From contig NZ_NXMA01000004.1 in the NCBI RefSeq assembly GCF_005406215.1, positions 1 through 64,000 on the forward strand: a DNA stretch of 64,000 bases, given 5' to 3'. This DNA comes from Campylobacter aviculae. GTDB lineage: Bacteria; Campylobacterota; Campylobacteria; Campylobacterales; Campylobacteraceae. Position numbers and translations under genes: made by a program. The notes under the pieces are model-generated. The model was not told the DNA's origin and did no database searches. It saw only the letters and a program-made list of their open reading frames with translations. Shown here one piece after another: positions 30,178 through 38,305 of this stretch. How positions within the stretch are numbered: the first letter of the stretch is position 1; each line of letters starts with the position of its first letter.

Positions 30178-30318
30178 CGTATTTTTAATCTTTTAAAGCA
30201 TTATCATTTTTTTTGAATAATGGCTTGATTTTTAACATTAATTTTTTACTAAATCTGTCGTGATGATTTGAAGTATTGCAATAAAATGTGATTATAATTA
30301 AGATGATTAATTTTTTCT
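30178..30318 (-). pseudogene. Possible 3' remnant of a lost gene, or a small ORF, between pepT and res
   Basis: Read on the minus strand, a frame stays open for about 46 codons. It has a hydrophobic run (LIILIIITFYC) followed by NTSNHHDRFSKKLMLKIKP and a charged tail ending NALKD, then a stop just before the hairpin at 30142-30158. No good start codon or ribosome binding site is seen. The combination of plausible composition, stop and terminator suggests a scrap of coding sequence, but chance cannot be excluded in AT-rich DNA. Otherwise 30082-30333 holds only the pepT promoter. Confidence 0.3.
30293..30298 (+). promoter_or_regulatory. Likely -10 box for pepT
   Basis: TATAAT preceded by TGTGAT, 35 bases before the pepT ATG. 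A TTTAAGGATT ribosome binding site follows. Confidence 0.5.
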
Positions 30319-30333
30319 TATTTAAGGATTTTT

Positions 30334-31569
30334 ATGGATATCGCCCAAAGATTTATAAATTATACTAAGATCAATACTACAACCAATAAAGAAAATGGTT
30401 TAGCAGGTATCATGCCTTCAAATCCTAATGAAATGCAACTAGCTAGTTTGCTAGAAAAGGAACTTCAAGAGCTTGGATTGAGTCAGATTGTTAAAAGATC
30501 CAATTCTATCACAACAGCGCTTTTACCTGCAAATGTTTCCAATGCACCTCGTATAGCTTTTTTTGCACATTTAGATACTAGCAGTGAGCAAAAAAATGAT
30601 ACTAAGGCACAAATCACGCATTATGAAGGTGGGGATATTTGTCTCAATAAAGAATTAGATCTTTATCTAAGAGAAAGTGAATTTGAAGAGCTTAAAAATT
30701 ACAAAGGCGATGATATTATCCATACTGATGGAACGAGTTTGCTAGGTGCGGATGATAAAGCTGCCATCGCTGCGATTATGGATATGATTGAATTTTTTGT
30801 TAAAAATCCTTCTTTAAAACATGGGGATATCATTGCGGGCTTTTTGCCTGATGAAGAGCAGGGATTAAGAGGGGCTAAGGCTTTTGATGTGAAAGAAATT
30901 AACGCTGATTTTGGGTATTGTTTGGATTGTTGCGGTATAGGTGAGTTTATCTATGAAAATTGGAATGCTGGAGATGCTATAGTAACTTTTCAAGGAGTTT
31001 CAGCACACCCTATGAGTGCAAAAGGCAAACTTGTAAATTCGCTGATTTTAGCCCATCAATTTATCTCTATGCTGCCAAGGGGCGAGGCACCTGAATACAC
31101 AGAAGGCAAGGAAGGGTATTTTTGGGTGAAAGAATTAAATGGAAATAGTGCAAAAACGATTTTAAAAATAGACATTAGAGAATTTGATGAGGAAAAATAT
31201 AAGCAAAGAATGCAATTCTTGCAAGATTTATGCGATTCTTGTAAAAAAATGTGGGGTGAACAAAGGATACAAATTCATTTATCAAATCGCTATGAAAATG
31301 TTTTTAATGCCTTAAAAACTACGGATTGTCTCCCTGTAAAACTGGCTTTAAAAGCTTATGAAAATTTAGATATAAAGGCAAAGATCATTCCTATGCGTGG
31401 CGGTTATGATGGGGCTGTGCTATCTGAAAAAGGGCTTATGTGTCCAAATATCTTTACTGGAGCACATAATTTTCATTCTATTTATGAATACTTGCCACTT
31501 AAATCTTTAAAAGCAGCAAGTAAAGTTTTGCAAGAAATTATTCTTTTAGCTAGTGAAATTAAAGCATAA
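30334..31569 (+). CDS. pepT: Peptidase T (aminotripeptidase)
   Basis: PepT is a cytoplasmic M20-family zinc peptidase that removes the N-terminal residue of tripeptides. The 411 residues show the metal and catalytic motifs AFFAHLDTSSEQ, SLLGADDKAAIAAIMDM and GFLPDEEQGLRGAK, with ISAHP-like VSAHPMSAKGKLVNS in the dimerisation domain and RGGYDGAVLSEKGL near the end. The start has AAGGATT upstream. Its last 11 bases overlap dcuC on the opposite strand. Confidence 0.95.
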   Translation: MDIAQRFINYTKINTTTNKENGLAGIMPSNPNEMQLASLLEKELQELGLSQIVKRSNSITTALLPANVSNAPRIAFFAHLDTSSEQKNDTKAQITHYEGGDICLNKELDLYLRESEFEELKNYKGDDIIHTDGTSLLGADDKAAIAAIMDMIEFFVKNPSLKHGDIIAGFLPDEEQGLRGAKAFDVKEINADFGYCLDCCGIGEFIYENWNAGDAIVTFQGVSAHPMSAKGKLVNSLILAHQFISMLPRGEAPEYTEGKEGYFWVKELNGNSAKTILKIDIREFDEEKYKQRMQFLQDLCDSCKKMWGEQRIQIHLSNRYENVFNALKTTDCLPVKLALKAYENLDIKAKIIPMRGGYDGAVLSEKGLMCPNIFTGAHNFHSIYEYLPLKSLKAASKVLQEIILLASEIKA

Positions 31570-32857
31570 TAAAAGCGATCACTAAAAGAGAAATGATTGA
31601 TCCTAGGGCAGTTCTTTTTACAATTTCTATGGTATTTACTCCTGCGATACCTGCTACAATAATACTTGCTGCCATGATAGGTGAAACAACCCTTCCAAGT
31701 ACTCCAGCGACTGTAGCCACCATACCTAATGCTACTTGATCAAAGCCTAAATCTTTAGCGTGTATGGTGATTGACTGATTAAAAGCCATCGTTGGGGCAT
31801 CACCCGATCCTGTTACCATAGCCATTAAAAAAGGTATAAAGGTTCCTCCAAATCGGACATAATGCTGCTCATTTTTTAAAAATTCAATCACAGCCTTAGT
31901 AGCCCCACAAGCTTCCAATCCTGCAGCAAAAACACTTGCAGCAACGATAATACCTACAACATTAGCATAAGAACTTCCCATACCATTGAAAAATTCTTGA
32001 CAAATTTTAGTAGGACTACTCATAGTTACAACCATAGCTAAAATGGCACCTAAAAGCATAGCTTCTGCCACTTGAATTTTAGTTGTCCAGTTTAAAATAG
32101 GATTTAAAATTTCAATTTTTGGTAAATTACTCGCACCGACGATCAAAATAACAATAGGAACTAAAGGCATCAAAGCATATAAGAAATTTGCTTTTTTAAT
32201 TCCTTCTTCGGTTTGTGTTTTGCTTTCATAAACTGCTCCTTTTTGATAATCTTTAAAAATAAGAGCCATAATGATTAAACAAATACAAGTGATGATTCCA
32301 GAAACAAAAGTAAAATTAAATTGAACACTTAAAACTTGAGGGATGCTTAAGCCACTCATATCAGCGATGATGCCATTATGAGAAGTGCCAGGGCTTAAAG
32401 CACTTCCTAAAGTTCCGCTTACAACCGCAGTCGCTGCCATAGCAGGTTTGATCCCAGAAGCCATTAATAAAGGGATTAAAGTTGCTCCAACCGCTGCAGA
32501 ACAACCGGCCGCAGAAGGTATAGCAATGGAAATAAAAAAAGTTATGATAAAAGCAATAGGGATTAAGAAAAAGCCTAAATTTTTTAAAGGAGCGGTGAGC
32601 AATCGAACTAAATGAGCGTCACATCGAGTGAATTTCATCACAAAGGCAAAACCCATACTCGCACAAATGGCTTTAAGCAAAGAGGCTTGAGTCATTGAAG
32701 AAGTAAAGGCATTTAAGGCATCAATTGGTTTTAAAGAAACCAAACAAAGGATAAAACCAACACCAAATAAAGTTGTTTTTGTCTCTGCTTTTTTAATGAG
32801 TAAAATAACAGTTGCTAAAGTTCCTAGGGTTGCTAATATCAAATAAAAATTATGCAT
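31559..32857 (-). CDS. dcuC: C4-dicarboxylate transporter, DcuC family
   Basis: The protein is a 432-residue inner-membrane carrier with about 12 hydrophobic segments. Family features include the SIAIPSAAGCSAAVGATLIPLL loop region, SGTLGSALSPGTSHNGIIAD and VTGSGDAPTMAFNQS. DcuC proteins move succinate, fumarate, malate or aspartate, often as an exchanger or succinate exporter in oxygen-limited growth. The gene follows pepE by 11 bases on the same strand, so a peptide-derived aspartate link is plausible. It is convergent with pepT. Confidence 0.88.
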   Translation of the reverse strand: MHNFYLILATLGTLATVILLIKKAETKTTLFGVGFILCLVSLKPIDALNAFTSSMTQASLLKAICASMGFAFVMKFTRCDAHLVRLLTAPLKNLGFFLIPIAFIITFFISIAIPSAAGCSAAVGATLIPLLMASGIKPAMAATAVVSGTLGSALSPGTSHNGIIADMSGLSIPQVLSVQFNFTFVSGIITCICLIIMALIFKDYQKGAVYESKTQTEEGIKKANFLYALMPLVPIVILIVGASNLPKIEILNPILNWTTKIQVAEAMLLGAILAMVVTMSSPTKICQEFFNGMGSSYANVVGIIVAASVFAAGLEACGATKAVIEFLKNEQHYVRFGGTFIPFLMAMVTGSGDAPTMAFNQSITIHAKDLGFDQVALGMVATVAGVLGRVVSPIMAASIIVAGIAGVNTIEIVKRTALGSIISLLVIAFIML

Positions 32858-32868
32858 TTTAATTCCTT

Positions 32869-33573
32869 TTAATAAGGGTATTCTTGATTGAGTTCTAAAG
32901 TGGTGCTTTTCATAGGGTGTTCAAATTTAAGCACAGGATTATGTCCTATAATTTTAACTTTATTATCTTTTATTCTAAGAGCTGATCCTTCAGGTATGGC
33001 GTAAATTTTTTCTTGAGGATTAGCGATTAAAAATTCTTCCAAACGTTCTTCTCGACTTTCTCCATTGTGTCCTTGAATTTTACCGCTGATAAAATGAGGA
33101 TTAATTTGATGAGGAAAAAGGTTGAGCGCATTAAAACTTTTAGGCATGATAATTGGCATATCGTTGGTTGTTTTTATGCTTTTTCCTGCTATATTTGATC
33201 CAGCACTCCAGCCGATATAACAAGCCCCTTCTTTGACGCGTTGAGCTAGACAATCTAAAAGATCGTATTCGTAAAGTTTAGATAAAAGCATAAAAGTATT
33301 GCCTCCACCCACTAAAATGACTTTAGCTTTTAAAATGGCTTCTTTGGAGTGATTATAACGATGTATAGAGACGATATTTTCTTGATTTAAACTTTCTTTT
33401 ACTTTTTTCTCATATTCATCATTATTTCTTCTTACTCCTGCATAAGGGATAAAAAGTATTTCTTCATTTAAAGAATCACATTCTTTTAAAAAATCTTGTA
33501 TATAGGTTTTAGCATGGGTTAAATAACCAGTATCTTGATAACTTGAACTGCTTAAAAGTAAAAGATTTAACAT
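32869..33573 (-). CDS. pepE: Peptidase E (alpha-aspartyl dipeptidase)
   Basis: PepE is an S51-family serine peptidase that cleaves dipeptides with N-terminal aspartate. The nucleophile lies in ACYIGWSAGSNIAGKSI. Upstream is VILVGGGNTFMLLSKLYE and downstream NPHFISGKIQGHNGESREER, with the His of the triad region. The frame is open to 33606, but the ATG at 33573 (MLNLLLLSSSS) has AAAGGAAA upstream and gives 234 residues, close to the family length. It is read together with dcuC. Confidence 0.93.
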   Translation of the reverse strand: MLNLLLLSSSSYQDTGYLTHAKTYIQDFLKECDSLNEEILFIPYAGVRRNNDEYEKKVKESLNQENIVSIHRYNHSKEAILKAKVILVGGGNTFMLLSKLYEYDLLDCLAQRVKEGACYIGWSAGSNIAGKSIKTTNDMPIIMPKSFNALNLFPHQINPHFISGKIQGHNGESREERLEEFLIANPQEKIYAIPEGSALRIKDNKVKIIGHNPVLKFEHPMKSTTLELNQEYPY

Positions 33574-33686
33574 AAAATTTCCTTTGAAAATTAAAATTTT
33601 TAGCAATTATAGCAAAAATGATTGATTTATAAACAAATGTTTTTTAAATATTTTTATTTTATTTATAATTTATAATAAAAATTAGT

Positions 33687-33716
33687 AATTAATTTACCCA
33701 AAAAGGTAAATTAATT
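33687..33716 (-). terminator. Terminator of the cdtABC operon
   Basis: AATTAATTTACC (33687-33698) and GGTAAATTAATT (33705-33716) form a 12-bp stem with a 6-nt loop that overlaps the cdtC stop codon. On the minus strand it runs into ACTAATTTTTATT. Confidence 0.7.
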
Positions 33717-34286
33717 AAGCGGGGTGGCTTCAACTATAGCGGGGGTAAAAAATAATAACTGAAAAGGTTCGACAAATTCACGAGTTCCTCTGAAGCATTC
33801 TTGTATGCCTATACGGCTTTCTAAAGGAATTTGAGGATTGCGAAAAGTTGATATGCATTCAACTCCTCCAAGCACCAAAGATCTAATTTGCACAGCAGAG
33901 CTTGTTGTTGGCATGATGGAAAAAACGGTTTCTAGTTTTTCATCTTGCAAATCTCCTTGACAAGACTTAGCGCCAAAAAAACCACTTTCTAAAATAGCTA
34001 AACATATATCATCATCGTGTGGATTAACAAATTGTACATAACCAAAAGGAAATTTATCAGCTAGAGTATCTTTTGCTTTTAATTTATCACTTAAAACAAT
34101 TTCTCTTAACACCCAATTTTGATCGGTTAGATCTTGGGAAGTTTCTCTAAAAACGCTGATTGAAATTCCTGTTTGAAGAGATCTTATTGCAAACATAGGA
34201 GTATAATCAGGTAAATCCCCCTTAGAAAGCTCTATGCTAAAGGCTGCGTTTAAAAAAATCACACATAATAATAAAATTTTTTTCAT
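33711..34286 (-). CDS. cdtC: Cytolethal distending toxin subunit C
   Basis: CdtC is one of the two binding subunits that deliver CdtB to host cells. The 191 residues start with a signal peptide (MKKILLLCVIFLNAAFSIE). The mature part has the ricin-lectin-like fold seen in CdtC, with segments LQTGISISVFRETSQDLTDQ, DDDICLAILESGFFGAKSC and ECISTFRNPQIPLESRIGIQ. It follows cdtB directly (cdtB ends at 34287) and ends in a strong hairpin. The sequence looks C. coli-like, but this is from memory. Confidence 0.95.
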   Translation of the reverse strand: MKKILLLCVIFLNAAFSIELSKGDLPDYTPMFAIRSLQTGISISVFRETSQDLTDQNWVLREIVLSDKLKAKDTLADKFPFGYVQFVNPHDDDICLAILESGFFGAKSCQGDLQDEKLETVFSIMPTTSSAVQIRSLVLGGVECISTFRNPQIPLESRIGIQECFRGTREFVEPFQLLFFTPAIVEATPLN

Positions 34287-35093
34287 TTAAAACCTCCTAA
34301 AATTAACTGGAAAATGATCAGAAGCTAAAAAACTTCTAATACCTGCTAAAGCCAAGACAGCATTTAGTAAAGGCGGTGTATAAGCTGCTGCTTGATTTGA
34401 ATTTCCTGTTATAGCATAGTCGATTGTATTGCCCGAAGTTTGTGTAAAAGAAGGCGGAGAAACAATATTAATACGTCTTCTTAAATCAGGATCTAATAAA
34501 GGAATGAGTTGGTTAGGATTACGATTGAAATCCCCCATAATCATCCAGTTGATATTAGGTAAATTTCTAAAATGCATATCAACAGCTGTCACTATAGCAC
34601 CCGCATCATTTCCACCTCTAGCTAAAGCGTGAATACTAAAGAATGCATCATTGCCTATGCGAATTCCTATAATAGGTCTTGAAGCCACGGTTGGAGGTGG
34701 TAGCACTATAACTTCATCAGCCCTTGTTCTACTCACTATAGCCATATTGACTCGATTTGCACCAACATCCACTCTTGAATAGTAAATATAAACAACATGC
34801 GGACGTGATAAAGATCCTAAATTCCATTCATATTCATGTATAGGAATTCCAACTCCAACAGGCTGAACTTGTCTTGAGGTCATTGTTGCGGTTGCGGGCA
34901 AGACCCCTGCTTCTTGGATAGCTACAATATTTAAAGGATTTTCTCCGGTTACAAGTTGTCTGACACTAATGTTCCATTTGCTTTCAGTTGAAGCCGAAGA
35001 TCCTTGCATATTCCAAGTTCCAGTAGAATAATCCTCTAGACCAGCAAAAACTAAACTAATATTAAATACCAAAAATAAAATAATCTTTTTCAT
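34287..35093 (-). CDS. cdtB: Cytolethal distending toxin subunit B (DNase)
   Basis: CdtB is the active subunit, a DNase I-like nuclease that damages host nuclear DNA and arrests the cell cycle. The 268 residues carry a signal peptide (cleavage near VFAGLEDYS). The nuclease motifs are STGTWNMQGSS and VAIQEAG (metal Glu), plus FSIHALARGG (catalytic His). MIMGDFNRNP, DYAITGNSN and ASDHFPVNFRRF (C-terminal Asp-His) complete the set. All active-site positions look intact, so a functional toxin is expected. It is 10 bases after cdtA. Confidence 0.97.
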   Translation of the reverse strand: MKKIILFLVFNISLVFAGLEDYSTGTWNMQGSSASTESKWNISVRQLVTGENPLNIVAIQEAGVLPATATMTSRQVQPVGVGIPIHEYEWNLGSLSRPHVVYIYYSRVDVGANRVNMAIVSRTRADEVIVLPPPTVASRPIIGIRIGNDAFFSIHALARGGNDAGAIVTAVDMHFRNLPNINWMIMGDFNRNPNQLIPLLDPDLRRRINIVSPPSFTQTSGNTIDYAITGNSNQAAAYTPPLLNAVLALAGIRSFLASDHFPVNFRRF

Positions 35094-35103
35094 AATTTAT
35101 TCC

Positions 35104-35892
35104 TTAATAAGGTGAATTAGCCCCATAGCCAGGTGTTGTTATATACCATTGTTTATCTAAAGTTTTTTCACCTGGTTTAGCACACTCTGTTAAAAAAATT
35201 TTATAAGAGCTAAAATTAAATTCATGCATTACATCTCTTACGGGAGTTTGTATGCATTTTTGTGTTGCAATATTTTTAATTTGATACGCTCCATTACTCA
35301 TAGGGATGAGTTTCCAAAGTTGTGCGTGATTGCTTTGGTCGCAAGGATAATGTACTATGCCGTTACCATAAGCATTTAAGCAAGTTTCAGTTGCTGCATT
35401 TCTAAACATAACAATATTGCTTGAAAATTCAACCAATTGCCAAGCTCTATAATCTGGAAAACCTTTACTGGCATTTAAATTGTATCCCCATATCCAATTT
35501 CCAGGATTAGATCCCCATATAGTTAATGCTGCTCCATTTGGATTCATAACGGTTATAAAATCGCTTGTGTAGCCAGTATTTCCAGCGGCAGAGACGTCGT
35601 TAAATTCACCGTTTGCTTTTAGTCTCGGTCTTGGAGCTTTAGTAGAATTAGCATCTAAAGAATCAAAACGAATAACTGGTGGTACCAAAGGAATAGCCGG
35701 AAATTTTTCTCCTTTTGCCAAGCTAGGATCTGTTTGATCTTTTGGTTTTGTAGGTTCTGTTCCTATTTTTAAAGGATCGCTATCATACATTTCTCCATAG
35801 GAACGTCCTAAAGGGTTGAGTTCTTTGGTTGAACAAGCTGAAAATATAATAGTAAATATTAAAAAAGATAAATAAAATCGCATATTTTTCAT
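35104..35892 (-). CDS. cdtA: Cytolethal distending toxin subunit A (lipoprotein)
   Basis: CdtA is the second lectin-like delivery subunit and is lipid-anchored in the outer membrane. The signal peptide ends in a lipobox (IIFSAC, Cys as +1). A Pro-rich linker is followed by a ricin B-type trefoil with NAATETCLNAYGNGIVHYPC and HAQLWKLIPM (QxW motif). The open frame extends to 35925, but the ATG at 35892 (MKNMRFYLSF) follows AGAGGA by 11 bases and is the more likely start. A further ATG at 35883 is possible. Confidence 0.93.
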   Translation of the reverse strand: MKNMRFYLSFLIFTIIFSACSTKELNPLGRSYGEMYDSDPLKIGTEPTKPKDQTDPSLAKGEKFPAIPLVPPVIRFDSLDANSTKAPRPRLKANGEFNDVSAAGNTGYTSDFITVMNPNGAALTIWGSNPGNWIWGYNLNASKGFPDYRAWQLVEFSSNIVMFRNAATETCLNAYGNGIVHYPCDQSNHAQLWKLIPMSNGAYQIKNIATQKCIQTPVRDVMHEFNFSSYKIFLTECAKPGEKTLDKQWYITTPGYGANSPY

Positions 35893-36089
35893 AGTAAATA
35901 TTGTCCTCTGTTTTTTTGATATCATAACATAATATAAAGATTATTTCAATGTTATTATTTCATAAAGTAATTTTGAGCTTTAAAAAAATCTAAAAATAAA
36001 TTTGTATAATTTTGACTCATTTATAAAAATTTCTAATAATGCATAAATATTATATGCAAAAAGATTTGTAAAAATGCTTAAGGAAAGAA

Positions 36090-36860
36090 ATGAAAGAAAT
36101 TCTTATTACCAATGATGATGGCTATGAAAGTAAAGGATTAAGAAAACTAATAAAAATGCTTCAAAAAGAATTTAAAGCAAAGATAACCATAGTCGCACCT
36201 TCGAGTGAAAAATCGGCTTGTTCTCATTCTATTACTTTGGTAAGACCTCTTCAGTTTGTTAAGGTTAAAAAAAGATTTTATAAGCTAGATGATGGAACTC
36301 CTGCAGATTGTATTTATCTGGCTTTACATGCTTTTTATAAGAAAAAACTACCCGATCTTGTGATCAGTGGGATCAATAAGGGGGCAAATGTAGGAGAAGA
36401 TATTACTTATTCCGGAACTTGTGCAGGAGCTATGGAGGCTGTTTTGCAAGGAGTTCCAGCTCTTGCACTTTCGCAGTTTTATAAAAAGGATGAAAAGATA
36501 AACTACAAAAATGCATTAAAAATAACCAAAAAGCTTGTAAAAAAGATTTTGAATCAAGGATTTCCTTTAGATAAAAAAGAATTTTTAAATGTAAATTTTC
36601 CCTCTTCAAAAACGAATTTTAAAGGGATAAAAATCGCCAAAGTTGGAAAAAGAATTTACAATTATAAAGCCCATTCTAATGTCAATCCAAGAGGGAAGAA
36701 ATATTTTTGGCTTGCAAGTTCTAGTTTAGAATTTGAAGATGAAAAAAAATCCGATATTGCGCTTTTAGAAAAAGGCTATGCAACTATTACACCTATAATG
36801 CTTGATTTAACAGCTTATAAAAAATTAAAACAAATAAAAAAATGGATTAAGGAAAAATAA
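36090..36860 (+). CDS. surE: 5'-nucleotidase/stationary-phase survival protein SurE
   Basis: SurE is a cytoplasmic metal-dependent nucleotidase acting on nucleoside monophosphates. The 256 residues begin with ILITNDDGYESKGL (catalytic Asp-Asp) and include VAPSSEKSACSHSITLVRPL, DGTPADCIYLAL, VISGINKGANVGEDITYSGT and AGAMEAVLQGVPALALSQ. AAGGAAAG precedes the start. The stop overlaps the next gene by one base, so it heads a surE-tcdA-bla unit. Confidence 0.97.
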   Translation: MKEILITNDDGYESKGLRKLIKMLQKEFKAKITIVAPSSEKSACSHSITLVRPLQFVKVKKRFYKLDDGTPADCIYLALHAFYKKKLPDLVISGINKGANVGEDITYSGTCAGAMEAVLQGVPALALSQFYKKDEKINYKNALKITKKLVKKILNQGFPLDKKEFLNVNFPSSKTNFKGIKIAKVGKRIYNYKAHSNVNPRGKKYFWLASSSLEFEDEKKSDIALLEKGYATITPIMLDLTAYKKLKQIKKWIKEK

Positions 36861-37516
36861 TGAATGATAGATTTACACGCGTAAAATGGCTGGTTGGTGA
36901 GGAAAATTTAGAGAAAATTTCACAAACTAAAGTCTTAGTTTGTGGGCTTGGGGGAGTTGGAGGAATTTGTGTGGATGCACTTTTTAGAAGCGGTTTTACA
37001 AATCTTACTTTAATTGATGGAGATTGTTTTGAAATCACCAATCAAAATCGCCAAATTCATAGCGAACATATAGGTGAAGAAAAGGTGAAGGTTTTTGAAA
37101 AAATTTATAAAGCAAAGGGAATACAGGCTAAGATTGATGATGATTTTCTCAACTCATTTGATTTAGGTTGTTTTGATCTGATTATTGATGCGATCGATGA
37201 TATTCCTGCTAAGGTAGCTTTGGCCAATAGAATTGATTTTAAAGAACAAATTTTTGTTTCTTCTACAGGAGGTGCTAGAAAACTCGATCCTACACGCATA
37301 AAGGTTGCAAGTATTTTTAAGACTCATGGTGACGCTTTAGCAAAAAAATTTCGTTATGAGCTTAGAAAATCAGGTTTTAATAAAGATTTTGATGTAGTCT
37401 TTTCAGATGAAATGCCACATTGTAAGGATCTTGGATCTTTCATGGGGGTTACGGCTTCTTTTGGATTGGCTTTGGCTTCTTTGGCCTTAAAAAAAGTTCT
37501 TGGTAAAAAAATATGA
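36860..37516 (+). CDS. tcdA: ThiF/E1-like tRNA threonylcarbamoyladenosine dehydratase
   Basis: TcdA cyclises t6A37 in tRNA to ct6A with ATP. The 218 residues show the adenylation fold: VLVCGLGGVGGICVDALFRS, the LIDGDCFEITNQNRQIHS segment with the E1 Asn-Arg-Gln, FDLIIDAIDDIPAKVALA, and GARKLDPTRIKV. TcdA is the closest member of the E1 superfamily, and MoeB/ThiF is the alternative. It overlaps surE by one base and the beta-lactamase gene by 4 bases (ATGA). Confidence 0.87.
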   Translation: MNDRFTRVKWLVGEENLEKISQTKVLVCGLGGVGGICVDALFRSGFTNLTLIDGDCFEITNQNRQIHSEHIGEEKVKVFEKIYKAKGIQAKIDDDFLNSFDLGCFDLIIDAIDDIPAKVALANRIDFKEQIFVSSTGGARKLDPTRIKVASIFKTHGDALAKKFRYELRKSGFNKDFDVVFSDEMPHCKDLGSFMGVTASFGLALASLALKKVLGKKI

Positions 37517-38271
37517 TAAGAATATTTGTTTTATTTTTACTTTTTCAAAATTTTATTTTTGCTAAGAATTTGCCGGATTTTTTTAAAGATCAAAATCTTA
37601 ACGGAGTGATGATTGTTTATGATGGTAAAGATTTTTTAAGCAATGATTTTTTAAAAGCAAAAGAGCGTTTTTCTCCAGCTTCTACCTTTAAAATTTTCAA
37701 TGCTTTAATCGCTTTAAATTCTCATGTAATTAAAGATACAAGTGAAGTTTTTTATCATTATAAAGGTGAAAAAGTTTTTTTACCCTCTTGGGCACAGGAT
37801 GCGAATTTAACTTCAGCCATAAAAAGATCTCAAGTGCCTGCTTTTAAAGAACTTGCAAGAAAAATAGGCAAAGTAAGAATGCAAGAAAATTTAAATAAAC
37901 TTGATTATGGCAATAAAAAAATTTCTAAAATTGATGCTTTTTGGCTTGATAATACTTTACAAATTTCAGCCAAAGAACAAGCCGCTTTACTTTTTAAACT
38001 TGCCAATTTAAAACTTCCTTATTCTAAAAAAATTCAAGAAGAAGTCATTAAAATGATCGAGTTAAGACAAAATGATGATTTTATCCTTTATGGTAAAACG
38101 GGCTTTAATGATAGTATTGCTTGGATTGTAGGATTTGTTTATTTGAAAAAATTTCATTCTTATCAATCTTTTGCACTCAATGTTAAAATTTCAAATTTTA
38201 AAGATTTATATAAAAGAGAAGAAATTTTAAATCAATATTTAAATTATTTACTTAAAGATTTGAAAAAATAA
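37513..38271 (+). CDS. bla: Class D (OXA-61-like) beta-lactamase
   Basis: This periplasmic serine beta-lactamase has 252 residues and a signal peptide ending near IFAKN. The class D motifs are FSPASTFKIFNALIAL (active Ser and carbamylated Lys), SQVPAF (SxV), DYGNKKI (YGN) and LYGKTGFND (KTG). It resembles the Campylobacter OXA-61 group in overall pattern but differs at many positions from the OXA-61 sequence I remember, so it may be another variant lineage. The start overlaps the tcdA stop and leaves no room for a private promoter. In reference genomes the homologue is preceded by panBCD and its own promoter. Confidence 0.93.
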   Translation: MIRIFVLFLLFQNFIFAKNLPDFFKDQNLNGVMIVYDGKDFLSNDFLKAKERFSPASTFKIFNALIALNSHVIKDTSEVFYHYKGEKVFLPSWAQDANLTSAIKRSQVPAFKELARKIGKVRMQENLNKLDYGNKKISKIDAFWLDNTLQISAKEQAALLFKLANLKLPYSKKIQEEVIKMIELRQNDDFILYGKTGFNDSIAWIVGFVYLKKFHSYQSFALNVKISNFKDLYKREEILNQYLNYLLKDLKK

Positions 38272-38305
38272 GATAAAGTAAATATCGATAAATTAAAGGT
38301 TTTTT

